A stretch of 6,904 nucleotides of DNA from JBFKAV01 sp041621405. Its GTDB lineage: Bacteria > Pseudomonadota > Alphaproteobacteria > Rhodobacterales > Rhodobacteraceae. This document shows, piece by piece, positions 1 through 6,211 of this stretch (position 1 is the stretch's first letter; each line of letters starts with the position of its first letter). The position numbers and the translations under genes were made by a program. The notes beneath the pieces were generated by a model, which was given only the letters and a program-made list of their open reading frames with translations, searched no databases and had not been told where the DNA came from. The stretch covers positions 1-6,904 of the forward strand of contig JBFKAV010000170.1 of the NCBI GenBank assembly GCA_041621405.1, given 5' to 3'.

Positions 1-64
1 GACTCTGCGTCCCATGGTCCGGCCCTGTCAACTCGGGAAATGGCGCTTGCGGCGGGGCCGGAGA

Positions 65-80
65 GGGGGGAGAGTTCCCC
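65..80 (+). promoter_or_regulatory. Ribosome binding site of the marR-like gene inside a small hairpin
   Basis: The G-rich Shine-Dalgarno at 65-72 overlaps a perfect 5-bp inverted repeat: GGGGA (67-71) pairs with TCCCC (76-80), leaving the four-base loop GAGT just before the ATG at 81. If formed in the mRNA, the hairpin would hide the ribosome binding site. The ribosome binding site itself is well supported. The regulatory meaning of the hairpin is speculative. Confidence 0.5.
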
Positions 81-515
81 ATGGCGAAGGACCGGCCCGA
101 CGAAGGCAACGACTACGTGCTCGACCGGCAGGTCGGGTTCCTGCTGCGCCGCGCCACCCAGCGCCACCTGGCGATCTTCGCCGACTTCATCCCCGACGTG
201 ACCCCGACCCAGTTCGCCGCGCTGGCCAAGCTCTGCGAGCTCGGGCCGGTGTCGCAGAACGCGCTCGGCCGCGCCACGGCGATGGATGCGGCGACGATCA
301 AGGGTGTGGTCGACCGGCTCCGCATCAAGGGCCTCGTCGCCTCGGCGCGCGACGGCGAGGACCGCCGCCGCATCCTGCTGGCACCGACCGGGGCGGGCCG
401 CGCCGCCTTTGCCGCCTCCCGCGCTGACGCGCACCGGATCACGGCAGAGACGCTGGCGCCGCTCACGCCGGCCGAGCGCGCGGCGTTCCTGAAGCTCCTC
501 GTCCGGCTCGGCTGA
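81..515 (+). CDS. MarR-family winged helix-turn-helix transcriptional regulator
   Basis: This 144-residue protein has the usual MarR length and layout. An N-terminal dimerisation helix (about residues 13-37, with QVGFLLRRATQRH) leads to the winged helix-turn-helix (about 41-103). The recognition helix is around 68-83 (MDAATIKGVVDRLRIKG), and the wing carries the family-typical acidic/arginine patch DGEDRRR (91-97) before LLAPTGAG. A C-terminal helical pair completes the dimer interface. MarR proteins are usually ligand-responsive repressors, often of genes for uptake or breakdown of aromatic or other organic acids. The N-terminal helix resembles, from memory, nicotinate-type regulators such as NicR/BpsR, but I cannot confirm this. 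The start is supported by a purine-rich Shine-Dalgarno (about 65-72) eight bases upstream of ATG. The gene converges on livF with 3 bases between stops, so it probably regulates the operon from its far end or regulates itself and genes to the left. No operator was recognised. Confidence 0.9.
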   Translation: MAKDRPDEGNDYVLDRQVGFLLRRATQRHLAIFADFIPDVTPTQFAALAKLCELGPVSQNALGRATAMDAATIKGVVDRLRIKGLVASARDGEDRRRILLAPTGAGRAAFAASRADAHRITAETLAPLTPAERAAFLKLLVRLG

Positions 516-518
516 GGC

Positions 519-522
<4 letters not shown>
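512..522. repeat. Palindrome spanning both convergent stop codons
   Basis: CTGAGGCTCAG is a perfect inverted repeat centred on base 517. It contains the TGA of the marR-like gene (513-515) and the complement of the livF stop (519-521). With a single central base it cannot fold as drawn into an RNA hairpin, so it is probably a by-product of two facing TGA stops with matching flanks. Confidence 0.4.
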
Positions 523-1213
<691 letters not shown>

Positions 1214-1214
<1 letters not shown>

Positions 1215-1933
1215 CAGCCGGTCCCCAGGTAGGCCGCTTGCACGGCCAGGTTGGCGTGGATCTCGGCCGGCGTGCCCTCGGCCAGCACCTCGCCGAAGTT
1301 GAGCACCGTCACCCGGTCGGCCAGGGCGCGCACCACGCTCATGTTGTGCTCGATCAGCAGGATCGTCGTCTCCTGCGCGAGTGCCCGGATCAGCCGCTGG
1401 AAATCGGCGATCTCGCTTTCCGCCAGGCCTTGCGTCGGCTCGTCGAGGATCAGGAGCCGCGGCCGCTGCGCCAGCCCCATGGCGATCTCCAGAAGCCGCT
1501 GGTGGCCGTAGCTGAGATCGCCCGCGACCTGGTCCGCACGGTCGCCCAGCCCCACCTCGCCGAGCGCGCGCGCGACCTCGGCCGCCACCCCCGCCCGGTC
1601 GCGCCCGAGCCGGCGGCGGGCGGCCAGCGCGACGTTTTCCTCGACGCTGAGGCGGGCGAAGATCGAGGTGATCTGGAACGTGTAGGCCATGCCCCGCGCG
1701 ACCCTGCGATGGGCGGCAAGCCCGGTCACGTCGGCGCCCTCGAAGGTCACGCTGCCGGCACTCGGCGCCAGACGCCCGATCAGCATCGAGACGAAGGTGG
1801 TCTTGCCGGCGCCGTTCGGGCCGATCAGCGCCCGAATCTCGCCTTGGGGAAGCTCGAAATCCACCTCGTGCACGGCACGCAGCCCGCCGAAGCTCTTCGA
1901 CAGCGCCCGGGTGGAGAGGATCACGGAGCTCAT
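1214..1933 (-). CDS. livG: Branched-chain amino acid-type ABC transporter ATPase, LivG-like
   Basis: This 239-residue ATPase partners LivF on the cytoplasmic side of the importer. In this numbering it has Walker A GPNGAGKTT (38-46), Q-loop Q87 in TFQITSIF, a signature reading LSYGHQR (140-146), Walker B LLILDEP (160-166, E165), PTQGLAESE after it, and an H-loop His in LLIEHNM (H196). The C-terminus ends in YLGTG, like the YLG ending typical of LivG. I place the start at the ATG at 1933, which overlaps the livM stop as ATGA. A GTG nine bases upstream (1942) is in frame and would add three residues, but it lacks a clear ribosome binding site. The fourth signature residue after LSYG is His where Gln, Glu or Asp is more usual in LivG proteins. 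All catalytic residues are present, so it should be active. Confidence 0.94.
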
Positions 1934-2874
1934 GGCAGCCACGGCCAGAGCCTGCGCCGGAGCTCGCCGCCGAGTCCCCCGGGAGCGAAGAGGGTGATGA
2001 GCACCAGCACGACGCCGGCGATCAGCAGGTAGGCGCTGGTCAGCCCCGAGGAGAGGTCGATCAGGTAGAACATCAGCGCGGTGCCGATGAGCGGCCCGAT
2101 CAGGGTGCCCGCGCCGCCCAGGAGCACCCAGAGAAGCGGCAGGATCGAGTACTGCACCGACGCGAAGGTCGCGCCCACGTAGCCGAAGAGAAGCCCGTAG
2201 GCCGCCCCTGCCGCGGCGGAGATCGTGCCCGAGGCGGCGACGGCGTAGAGCTTGTGGGCGAAGGTGTCGTAGCCGAGAAGCCGCGCCCGCTCCTCGTTCT
2301 CGCGGATCGCCACCAGCACCCGGCCCGAGGGCAGGTTGATGAGCCGCAGCGTCAGGAACAGGCAGCCCGAGAACAGCAGCAGCGCCGCGAGGTAGCGGTT
2401 GCCGGGGTCCGAGAGATCCAGCCCGAGGAAGACGCGCTCGGCCTGCCGGATCACGAAGCCCTCGTCGCCGCGGGTGTAGCGGCCGGCGAGGAGGACGAGG
2501 AGGTAGCCGGCCTGCGCGAACATCAGCGTCACGATCATGAAGGCGACGCCGGCGGTGCGGAGCGCCAGCACGCCCACCGCGAGCGACACCATCGCCCCGG
2601 CGGCGAGGCCGGCGAGGAAGGCGGGGCCGGGGGTGAAGCCCAGGTAGCGCATCGAGAGCCCCATGCCGTACATGCCGGCGGCGAAGAACATCGCGTGGCC
2701 AAGGCTCAGAAGCCCGGTGTAGCCGAGGAGCAGGTTGAAGCCGATCGCGTAGCTCGCCAGCACCATGATCCGGGCGAGGTTGCCGTGGTGGTAGGCGGGC
2801 AGAAGGAAGTTGAGCGCGAAGAGCGCCGCGACGACGCCCGCGTGAAGGATGAGCGCCCTTTTCGCCGCGCTCAT
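1930..2874 (-). CDS. livM: Branched-chain amino acid-type ABC transporter permease, LivM-like
   Basis: This 314-residue inner-membrane permease is one half of the channel, paired with LivH. It begins with a short basic cytoplasmic end (MSAAKR) and a first membrane helix, followed by the LivM hallmark GYTGLLSLGH and AMFFAAGMYG (51-70). Further hydrophobic segments lie at about 81-130 and 161-182. The conserved cytoplasmic coupling loop AIRENEERARLLGYD (189-203) contacts the ATPases. The late motif LLGGAGTLIGPLIGT (251-265) is followed by a last helix and the FAPGGLGG ending (296-303). The start overlaps the livH stop as ATGA, with no strong Shine-Dalgarno of its own, so translational coupling is likely. 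Length and motifs are normal for the family. The transported solute cannot be inferred from this subunit alone. Confidence 0.95.
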   Translation of the reverse strand: MSAAKRALILHAGVVAALFALNFLLPAYHHGNLARIMVLASYAIGFNLLLGYTGLLSLGHAMFFAAGMYGMGLSMRYLGFTPGPAFLAGLAAGAMVSLAVGVLALRTAGVAFMIVTLMFAQAGYLLVLLAGRYTRGDEGFVIRQAERVFLGLDLSDPGNRYLAALLLFSGCLFLTLRLINLPSGRVLVAIRENEERARLLGYDTFAHKLYAVAASGTISAAAGAAYGLLFGYVGATFASVQYSILPLLWVLLGGAGTLIGPLIGTALMFYLIDLSSGLTSAYLLIAGVVLVLITLFAPGGLGGELRRRLWPWLP

Positions 2875-3797
2875 CGCCCGCGCGTCCCGAAGAGGCCCTG
2901 CGGCCGGAACACCAGCACCAGCGCCACCAGGAGCGTCGCCAGGATCTTCGCCAGCGTCGGCGAGAAGAAGACCGAGACGATGCCGTCCGAAAGCCCGATC
3001 AGCACCGCGGCGGCGAGGGTGCCGGCGAGGCTGCCGAGGCCGCCGATGATCACGACGATGAACGACAGGAGGAGCGCGTCTCCCCCCATCAGGTAATGCG
3101 CCTGCTGGATCGGCACGATGAGGACCCCCGCAAGCGCCGCGAGCCCGGCGCCGAGGCCGAAGACGGCGGCGTAGACCCGCTCGACCGGGATGCCGAAGGC
3201 CTGCGCCATCTCGCGGTCAAGCTGGGTGGCGCGCATGGTGAGCCCGAGCCGGGTGCGCGCCATCATCGCCCAGAGCGCGGCGAGCACCGCCACCGCGGCG
3301 CCGATCACGAAGAGCTTGTAGGCGGTAATGCTGAGCCCCCAGGGCCAGTAGAGCGCCGCGCCGCCTTCGGTCCATTCCACCCAGGGCAGCGCGATCCGGG
3401 CGTTGAAGGGCGGCGCCACGGGGCGCGCGTCGGGGCCGAAGGTCATCAGGGTGAGTTGCTGCAGGATGTAGAGCAGCCCGATCGTCGCCACGATGGTACG
3501 CTCGGGGTCGTAGGCGATCCGCTTCAGCACCGTCACGTCGGCGGCGGCCGCGAGAAGGCCGACCACCACCGGCGCCACCACCAGCGCCGCGACGAAGGCC
3601 GCCGCCCCTGCCCCGCCGATCCCCGAAGCCACGAACCAGGCCGCCACCGCGCCCAGCATGTAGAACTCGCCATGGGCGACGTTGACCACCCGCATCACGC
3701 CGAAGACGAGGCTGAGGCCCGAGGCCATCAGCGCCAGCACCGCGGCAGTGACCGCGCCTTCGATCACCGCGAGCATGATATGGGGGCCGAGGTCCAT
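2871..3797 (-). CDS. livH: Branched-chain amino acid-type ABC transporter permease, LivH-like
   Basis: This 308-residue inner-membrane permease forms the channel with LivM. The LivH hallmark lies near the N-terminus (27-49: GLSLVFGVMRVVNVAHGEFY then MLG). Hydrophobic spans follow at about 50-90, 100-116, 160-178 and 208-230. The conserved late block GGLGSLAGTLAAAVLIGL (252-269) and the ending FRPQGLFG (297-304) are both typical. The ATG at 3797 is chosen because an in-frame stop lies only 18 bases upstream and no other start codon intervenes. The next Met (codon 8) has no ribosome binding site. The Shine-Dalgarno is weak (GCAGGCG immediately upstream). This is the first gene of livHMGF. Unusually, the nearest gene upstream is not the binding protein but a divergent VOC gene, so the operon promoter should lie within 3798-4145. 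Confidence 0.95.
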   Translation of the reverse strand: MDLGPHIMLAVIEGAVTAAVLALMASGLSLVFGVMRVVNVAHGEFYMLGAVAAWFVASGIGGAGAAAFVAALVVAPVVVGLLAAAADVTVLKRIAYDPERTIVATIGLLYILQQLTLMTFGPDARPVAPPFNARIALPWVEWTEGGAALYWPWGLSITAYKLFVIGAAVAVLAALWAMMARTRLGLTMRATQLDREMAQAFGIPVERVYAAVFGLGAGLAALAGVLIVPIQQAHYLMGGDALLLSFIVVIIGGLGSLAGTLAAAVLIGLSDGIVSVFFSPTLAKILATLLVALVLVFRPQGLFGTRGR

Positions 3798-4145
3798 CGC
3801 CTGCGACGTTGCCCGTCACGCCTCCGGGGGGCAAGGGGGTCTTTGCGCCGCGATACAGGCCAGGGTCGCCCGGGGGCGTTCGCCCTGCGTGCGGCAGGGA
3901 CGGCTTGGCGGGCAACTCCGGCGCCGGATCGGCGGCGGCCATCGGCCGAAGCGGACCGAAGCCCCGATTGACCCGCTTCCCCAATCTGGCCCGAACCCTG
4001 TATGACTTCCCGGCGCTGCTGGCGGACTTCATGGCGGCACGGGCACGCTCCACGCCTGCAGCGCACCCGCGAGCCCGGCCGCCGATCGCGCCGGAGTGCG
4101 ACGGAAACCAAGCGCGACCGGGGATCAAAGGCGAAAGGACAAGCC
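3798..4145. other. Divergent intergenic region between livH and the VOC gene
   Basis: This 348-base gap must hold the start signals for livHMGF (leftward) and the VOC gene (rightward). I see no believable protein in it: open frames crossing it are continuations of shadow frames from neighbours. Visible elements are a 12-bp perfect palindrome TCCGGCGCCGGA (3917-3928), a 5-bp inverted repeat CGGCC-ATC-GGCCG (3936-3948), a cluster of overlapping stems at 3867-3899, and the VOC ribosome binding site AAAGGA (4134-4139). A TTGACC at 3968-3973 could be a -35 element, but no matching -10 lies 16-19 bases away. No promoter can be called with confidence. Confidence 0.7.
3867..3899 (-). promoter_or_regulatory. 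Possible alternative hairpins in the livH leader
   Basis: Four short segments can pair in mutually exclusive ways: CGCCC (3867-3871) with GGGCG (3874-3878), the latter with CGCCC (3881-3885), and CCCTGC (3883-3888) with GCAGGG (3894-3899, five-base loop). They lie about 70-100 bases upstream of the livH start, so they would fall in its leader if transcription begins further right. The chain of exclusive stems resembles an attenuator layout. However, no T-tract follows on the − strand, no leader peptide is evident, and two of the loops are only two bases unless a terminal pair opens. G+C-rich DNA makes such pairings common by chance. Confidence 0.2.
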
Positions 4146-4625
4146 ATGGCAACCGCCAAGAACACGATCTGCCTGTGGTACGACAAGGACACCGAGGCTG
4201 CCGCCCGCTTCTATGCCGAGACGTTCCCGGACAGCGCGGTCGGAGCCATCTTCCGTGCCCCCAGCGACTTTCCGTCCGGCAAGGCGGGCGACGTGCTGAC
4301 AGTCGAATTCACCGTCGCCGGCATCCCCTGCCTCGGCCTCAACGGCGGCCCCAACTTCAGGCACAGCGAAGCCTTCTCGTTCCAGATTGCCACCGACGAC
4401 CAGGCCGAGACCGACCGCTACTGGAACGCCATCGTCGGCAATGGCGGCCAGGAGAGCGCGTGCGGCTGGTGCAAGGACAAGTGGGGCCTCTCCTGGCAGA
4501 TCACCCCGCGCGTGCTGACCGAGGCGCTGGCGGCCGGCGGCGATGAGGCCAGACGCGCCTTCGAGGCGATGATGGAGATGACGAAGATTGACGTCGCCGC
4601 GATCGCGGCCGCCCGGCGGGGGTGA
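4146..4625 (+). CDS. PhnB-like VOC superfamily protein (3-demethylubiquinone-9 3-methyltransferase-type domain)
   Basis: This 159-residue protein matches the PhnB/3-dmu-9_3-mt branch of the vicinal oxygen chelate fold. Seen in order: a first beta-strand and helix (ICLWYDKDTEAAARFYAETF, 8-27) with FPDS (27-30), then GDVLTVEFTVAG (48-59), the family block LGLNGGPNF (63-71), FSFQIATDDQAETDRYW (77-93), CGWCKDKWGLSWQITP (106-121), and a C-terminal helix containing AMMEMTKIDVAAI. Despite the domain name, these proteins lack a methyltransferase fold, and most members have no proven reaction. They may act as small dimeric enzymes or binding proteins. The start at 4146 has AAAGGA six bases upstream; in-frame codons further left (from 4002) show no family similarity. 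It is a single gene transcribed against its neighbours, lying between the binding-protein gene and livH. Nothing links it functionally to the transporter. By eye it is slightly less G+C-rich than the flanking genes. Confidence 0.9.
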   Translation: MATAKNTICLWYDKDTEAAARFYAETFPDSAVGAIFRAPSDFPSGKAGDVLTVEFTVAGIPCLGLNGGPNFRHSEAFSFQIATDDQAETDRYWNAIVGNGGQESACGWCKDKWGLSWQITPRVLTEALAAGGDEARRAFEAMMEMTKIDVAAIAAARRG

Positions 4626-4819
4626 AGGCTCCGGCGCCGCCCCTCGCCGTCTCTCCGCTGAGGTGGCGAGCGACCGGGGCGGCTTCGAGGCCGGCAGTAC
4701 CGGAGTCCTGCCGACAATGCCCTGCGCAGGCCCGCCGCGATTGCCGCCGGCGATGAAGGGCGCGATAGCGCGGTTGGAGCTGGCCGGGACGGAACCGCGC
4801 CGACCAGCCCCGTCGGCCG
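4626..4819. other. Convergent intergenic region between the VOC and binding-protein genes
   Basis: The two genes end toward each other across 194 bases. No coding sequence is apparent. The region holds three inverted repeats: CGGCAG/CTGCCG (4692-4697 with 4708-4713, ten-base loop), the 10-bp palindrome CCTGCGCAGG (4721-4730), and the longer repeat at 4768-4800. This is the expected place for transcription stop signals from both sides, but no T-tract follows any of the stems. Confidence 0.6.
4768..4800 (-). terminator. Candidate stem-loop downstream of the binding-protein gene
   Basis: A perfect 8-bp inverted repeat, GCGCGGTT (4768-4775) and AACCGCGC (4793-4800), encloses a 17-base loop. It begins 19 bases past the binding-protein stop on the − strand, a position suited to a 3' mRNA end or stabilising hairpin. 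There is no U-tract after it in either direction, so it is not a textbook intrinsic terminator. Confidence 0.35.
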
Positions 4820-6112
4820 TCAGAACGACATCGACGTGTAGTCCACCTCGTCGGGATAGAGCGTGTCCTCGACCGAGGCGGTGTGCACGACGCCGAGCTT
4901 GCCGCCCTCGACCCGCGAGACGTACTGCTGGCCGAACACCTGGTGGGTCTTGCCGTTGAAGCGCTTCGGCCCCTGCGGGTGCTCGGCCGAGGCCTCCATG
5001 TCGGTCATCGCCTCGACCGCCTCGATCAGCGCCGGCCGGTCGTCCGGCCCCTGGTAGCCCGAAGCCTCCATGGCGGCCTTGATCACGTAGAGCGTCTCCC
5101 AGCAGGCCCACATGTGGGCGTAGGTCGAGACGTCCTGCGGGTCGTCCGTCGAGGCGCCGTTCTCGTCCACTCCCACGGCGGCGCGGAAGCCCGCGTCGAA
5201 GGGCAAGAGATCGGCATGGGCGTAGCGCGGGTTGCCCTCCCAGAAATAGGTGCCCTCGAGGAACTCGAGCCCCGGGCTCGCCAGGTCGACGCCCTCGAGG
5301 CTGTCGATGAAGCCGAAGATCTCGGGCCGCGAGGGGCCGAAGAACTCGCCCATCTCCTTGACGAAGGTCAGCACGCCGGGACCGACCATGACGTGGTAGA
5401 TCACCTCGGTCTCACGCGGGATCTGCGGGAAGTACTTGGTGAACGAGGTCTCGGTCGGCGGAATCGCGATCAGCTCCGCGATCTCGCCGCCGGCCGCCTG
5501 CATCGCCGCCGAGAAGAAGTCGCGGTGATCGTGACCGAAGGCGTAGTCGGGGAACATCATGGTGACCTTCTTACCGAGGTTCTCGGAGACGAAGGGCGCC
5601 ATCGACTGCACCTGGCTCTTCACGTCGGTGATGCCGGGTTGCAGCGTGTAGCGATTGAGCGCGCCCGAGGCGACGTGGTGGCCCTCGGAAACGACGAAAT
5701 AGGGCAGCTTCAGCTCGCCCGCGCGGGGCGCCGAGCCCATCACCACGTGGCTGAAGAGCGTGCCGAAGCCGACGTCGCAGCCGTGCTGGGTGGCGAACTT
5801 CTCCACCACCTCGGCGCCGCGCTTGGGATCGGTGCCGTCGTCCTCGGTGACGAGCTCGACCGGACGGCCGTTGATGCCGCCGGCCTCGTTGATCGCCTTC
5901 ACCGCGGCCACGCTGGTGCGCTCGTACCAGCGGCCGTAGGCGGCGCCGATGCCGGTGGCGTGCTTCTGGAAGCCGATCCGGATCGGCTCGCCGCTCTGCG
6001 CCGAGGCGTAGCGGGCCCAGAGCGGCAGCGTGGTGGCTGCGGCGCCGGCGGCGAGCGTCTTCAGGGCTGCGCGGCGGCCGGGCGATACGGGTAAGGTCTT
6101 CGGGTGCGACAT
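4820..6112 (-). CDS. HAAT-type ABC transporter periplasmic substrate-binding protein with Tat-like signal
   Basis: This 430-residue protein is a LivK-like type 1 periplasmic binding protein (Peripla_BP_6 type). It should bind the solute in the periplasm and deliver it to LivH/LivM. The N-terminus has a twin-arginine-like signal: SPGRRAALK (10-18), a hydrophobic stretch and the cleavage-type sequence ASA before Q39, with no lipobox Cys. The mature part opens with IRIGF, then has AAVKAINEAGGINGRPVELV and the acidic TEDDGTDP that typify the first lobe. MMFPDYAFGHDHRDFF and the IYHVMVGPG block belong to the second lobe. I use the ATG at 6112 because AGGGGA sits eight bases upstream; an in-frame ATG at 6148 would add 12 residues but has no ribosome binding site. 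At 430 residues it is longer than classical LivK (about 370), and its sequence gives no sign of leucine specificity. The ligand is unknown. It lies upstream of livHMGF on the same strand, separated by the opposite-strand VOC gene. Confidence 0.9.
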   Translation of the reverse strand: MSHPKTLPVSPGRRAALKTLAAGAAATTLPLWARYASAQSGEPIRIGFQKHATGIGAAYGRWYERTSVAAVKAINEAGGINGRPVELVTEDDGTDPKRGAEVVEKFATQHGCDVGFGTLFSHVVMGSAPRAGELKLPYFVVSEGHHVASGALNRYTLQPGITDVKSQVQSMAPFVSENLGKKVTMMFPDYAFGHDHRDFFSAAMQAAGGEIAELIAIPPTETSFTKYFPQIPRETEVIYHVMVGPGVLTFVKEMGEFFGPSRPEIFGFIDSLEGVDLASPGLEFLEGTYFWEGNPRYAHADLLPFDAGFRAAVGVDENGASTDDPQDVSTYAHMWACWETLYVIKAAMEASGYQGPDDRPALIEAVEAMTDMEASAEHPQGPKRFNGKTHQVFGQQYVSRVEGGKLGVVHTASVEDTLYPDEVDYTSMSF

Positions 6113-6211
6113 GGCGGAAATCCCCTGTTGCTCTCGCGGGCCGGTCATGGGCGCCGGCCCGTCGTGCCCAGCCTGTCGGCGGAGCGGCGTTTTGTCCAGT
6201 TCCTTGAGGGC
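6113..6211 (-). promoter_or_regulatory. Leader/intergenic region of the binding-protein gene with an 8-bp hairpin
   Basis: The 99 bases between the membrane-protein stop and the binding-protein start contain the ribosome binding site AGGGGA (− strand, 6126-6121). They also hold a perfect GC-only inverted repeat, CGGGCCGG (6137-6144) with CCGGCCCG (6154-6161), around a nine-base loop. A TGGACA (− strand, 6198-6193) resembles a -35 box, but the sequence 17 bases on is a poor -10, so a promoter is only possible. The hairpin could stabilise the downstream mRNA or weaken read-through from the upstream gene. Confidence 0.4.

Noticed and set aside
1238..2032. A 264-codon + strand frame opposite livG
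   Set aside because: It is antisense to an ATPase with every catalytic motif intact. The product is a charged, His/Arg-rich shadow.
3968..4006. TTGACC (3968-3973) and TATGAC (4001-4006) as a promoter for the VOC gene
   Set aside because: The boxes are 27 bases apart, well outside the 16-19 range, and the sequence at correct spacing (CCGAAC) is not -10-like.
3217..4152. A 311-codon − strand frame overlapping livH and the divergent intergenic region
   Set aside because: It is a shifted-frame reading of livH in its lower half, giving an Arg/Gly/Ala-rich low-complexity product with no family features, and it crosses the real livH start.
4125..5111. A 328-codon − strand frame across the VOC gene and the end of the binding-protein gene
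   Set aside because: It reads antisense to a clear PhnB-like protein and out of frame with the binding protein. There are no motifs and the composition is biased.
4883..6094. A 403-codon open frame on the + strand opposite the binding-protein gene
   Set aside because: Its product is rich in Arg, His, Gly, Val and Glu with no recognisable domain, as expected from the complement of a high-G+C gene. The − strand frame has a signal peptide, family motifs and a ribosome binding site.
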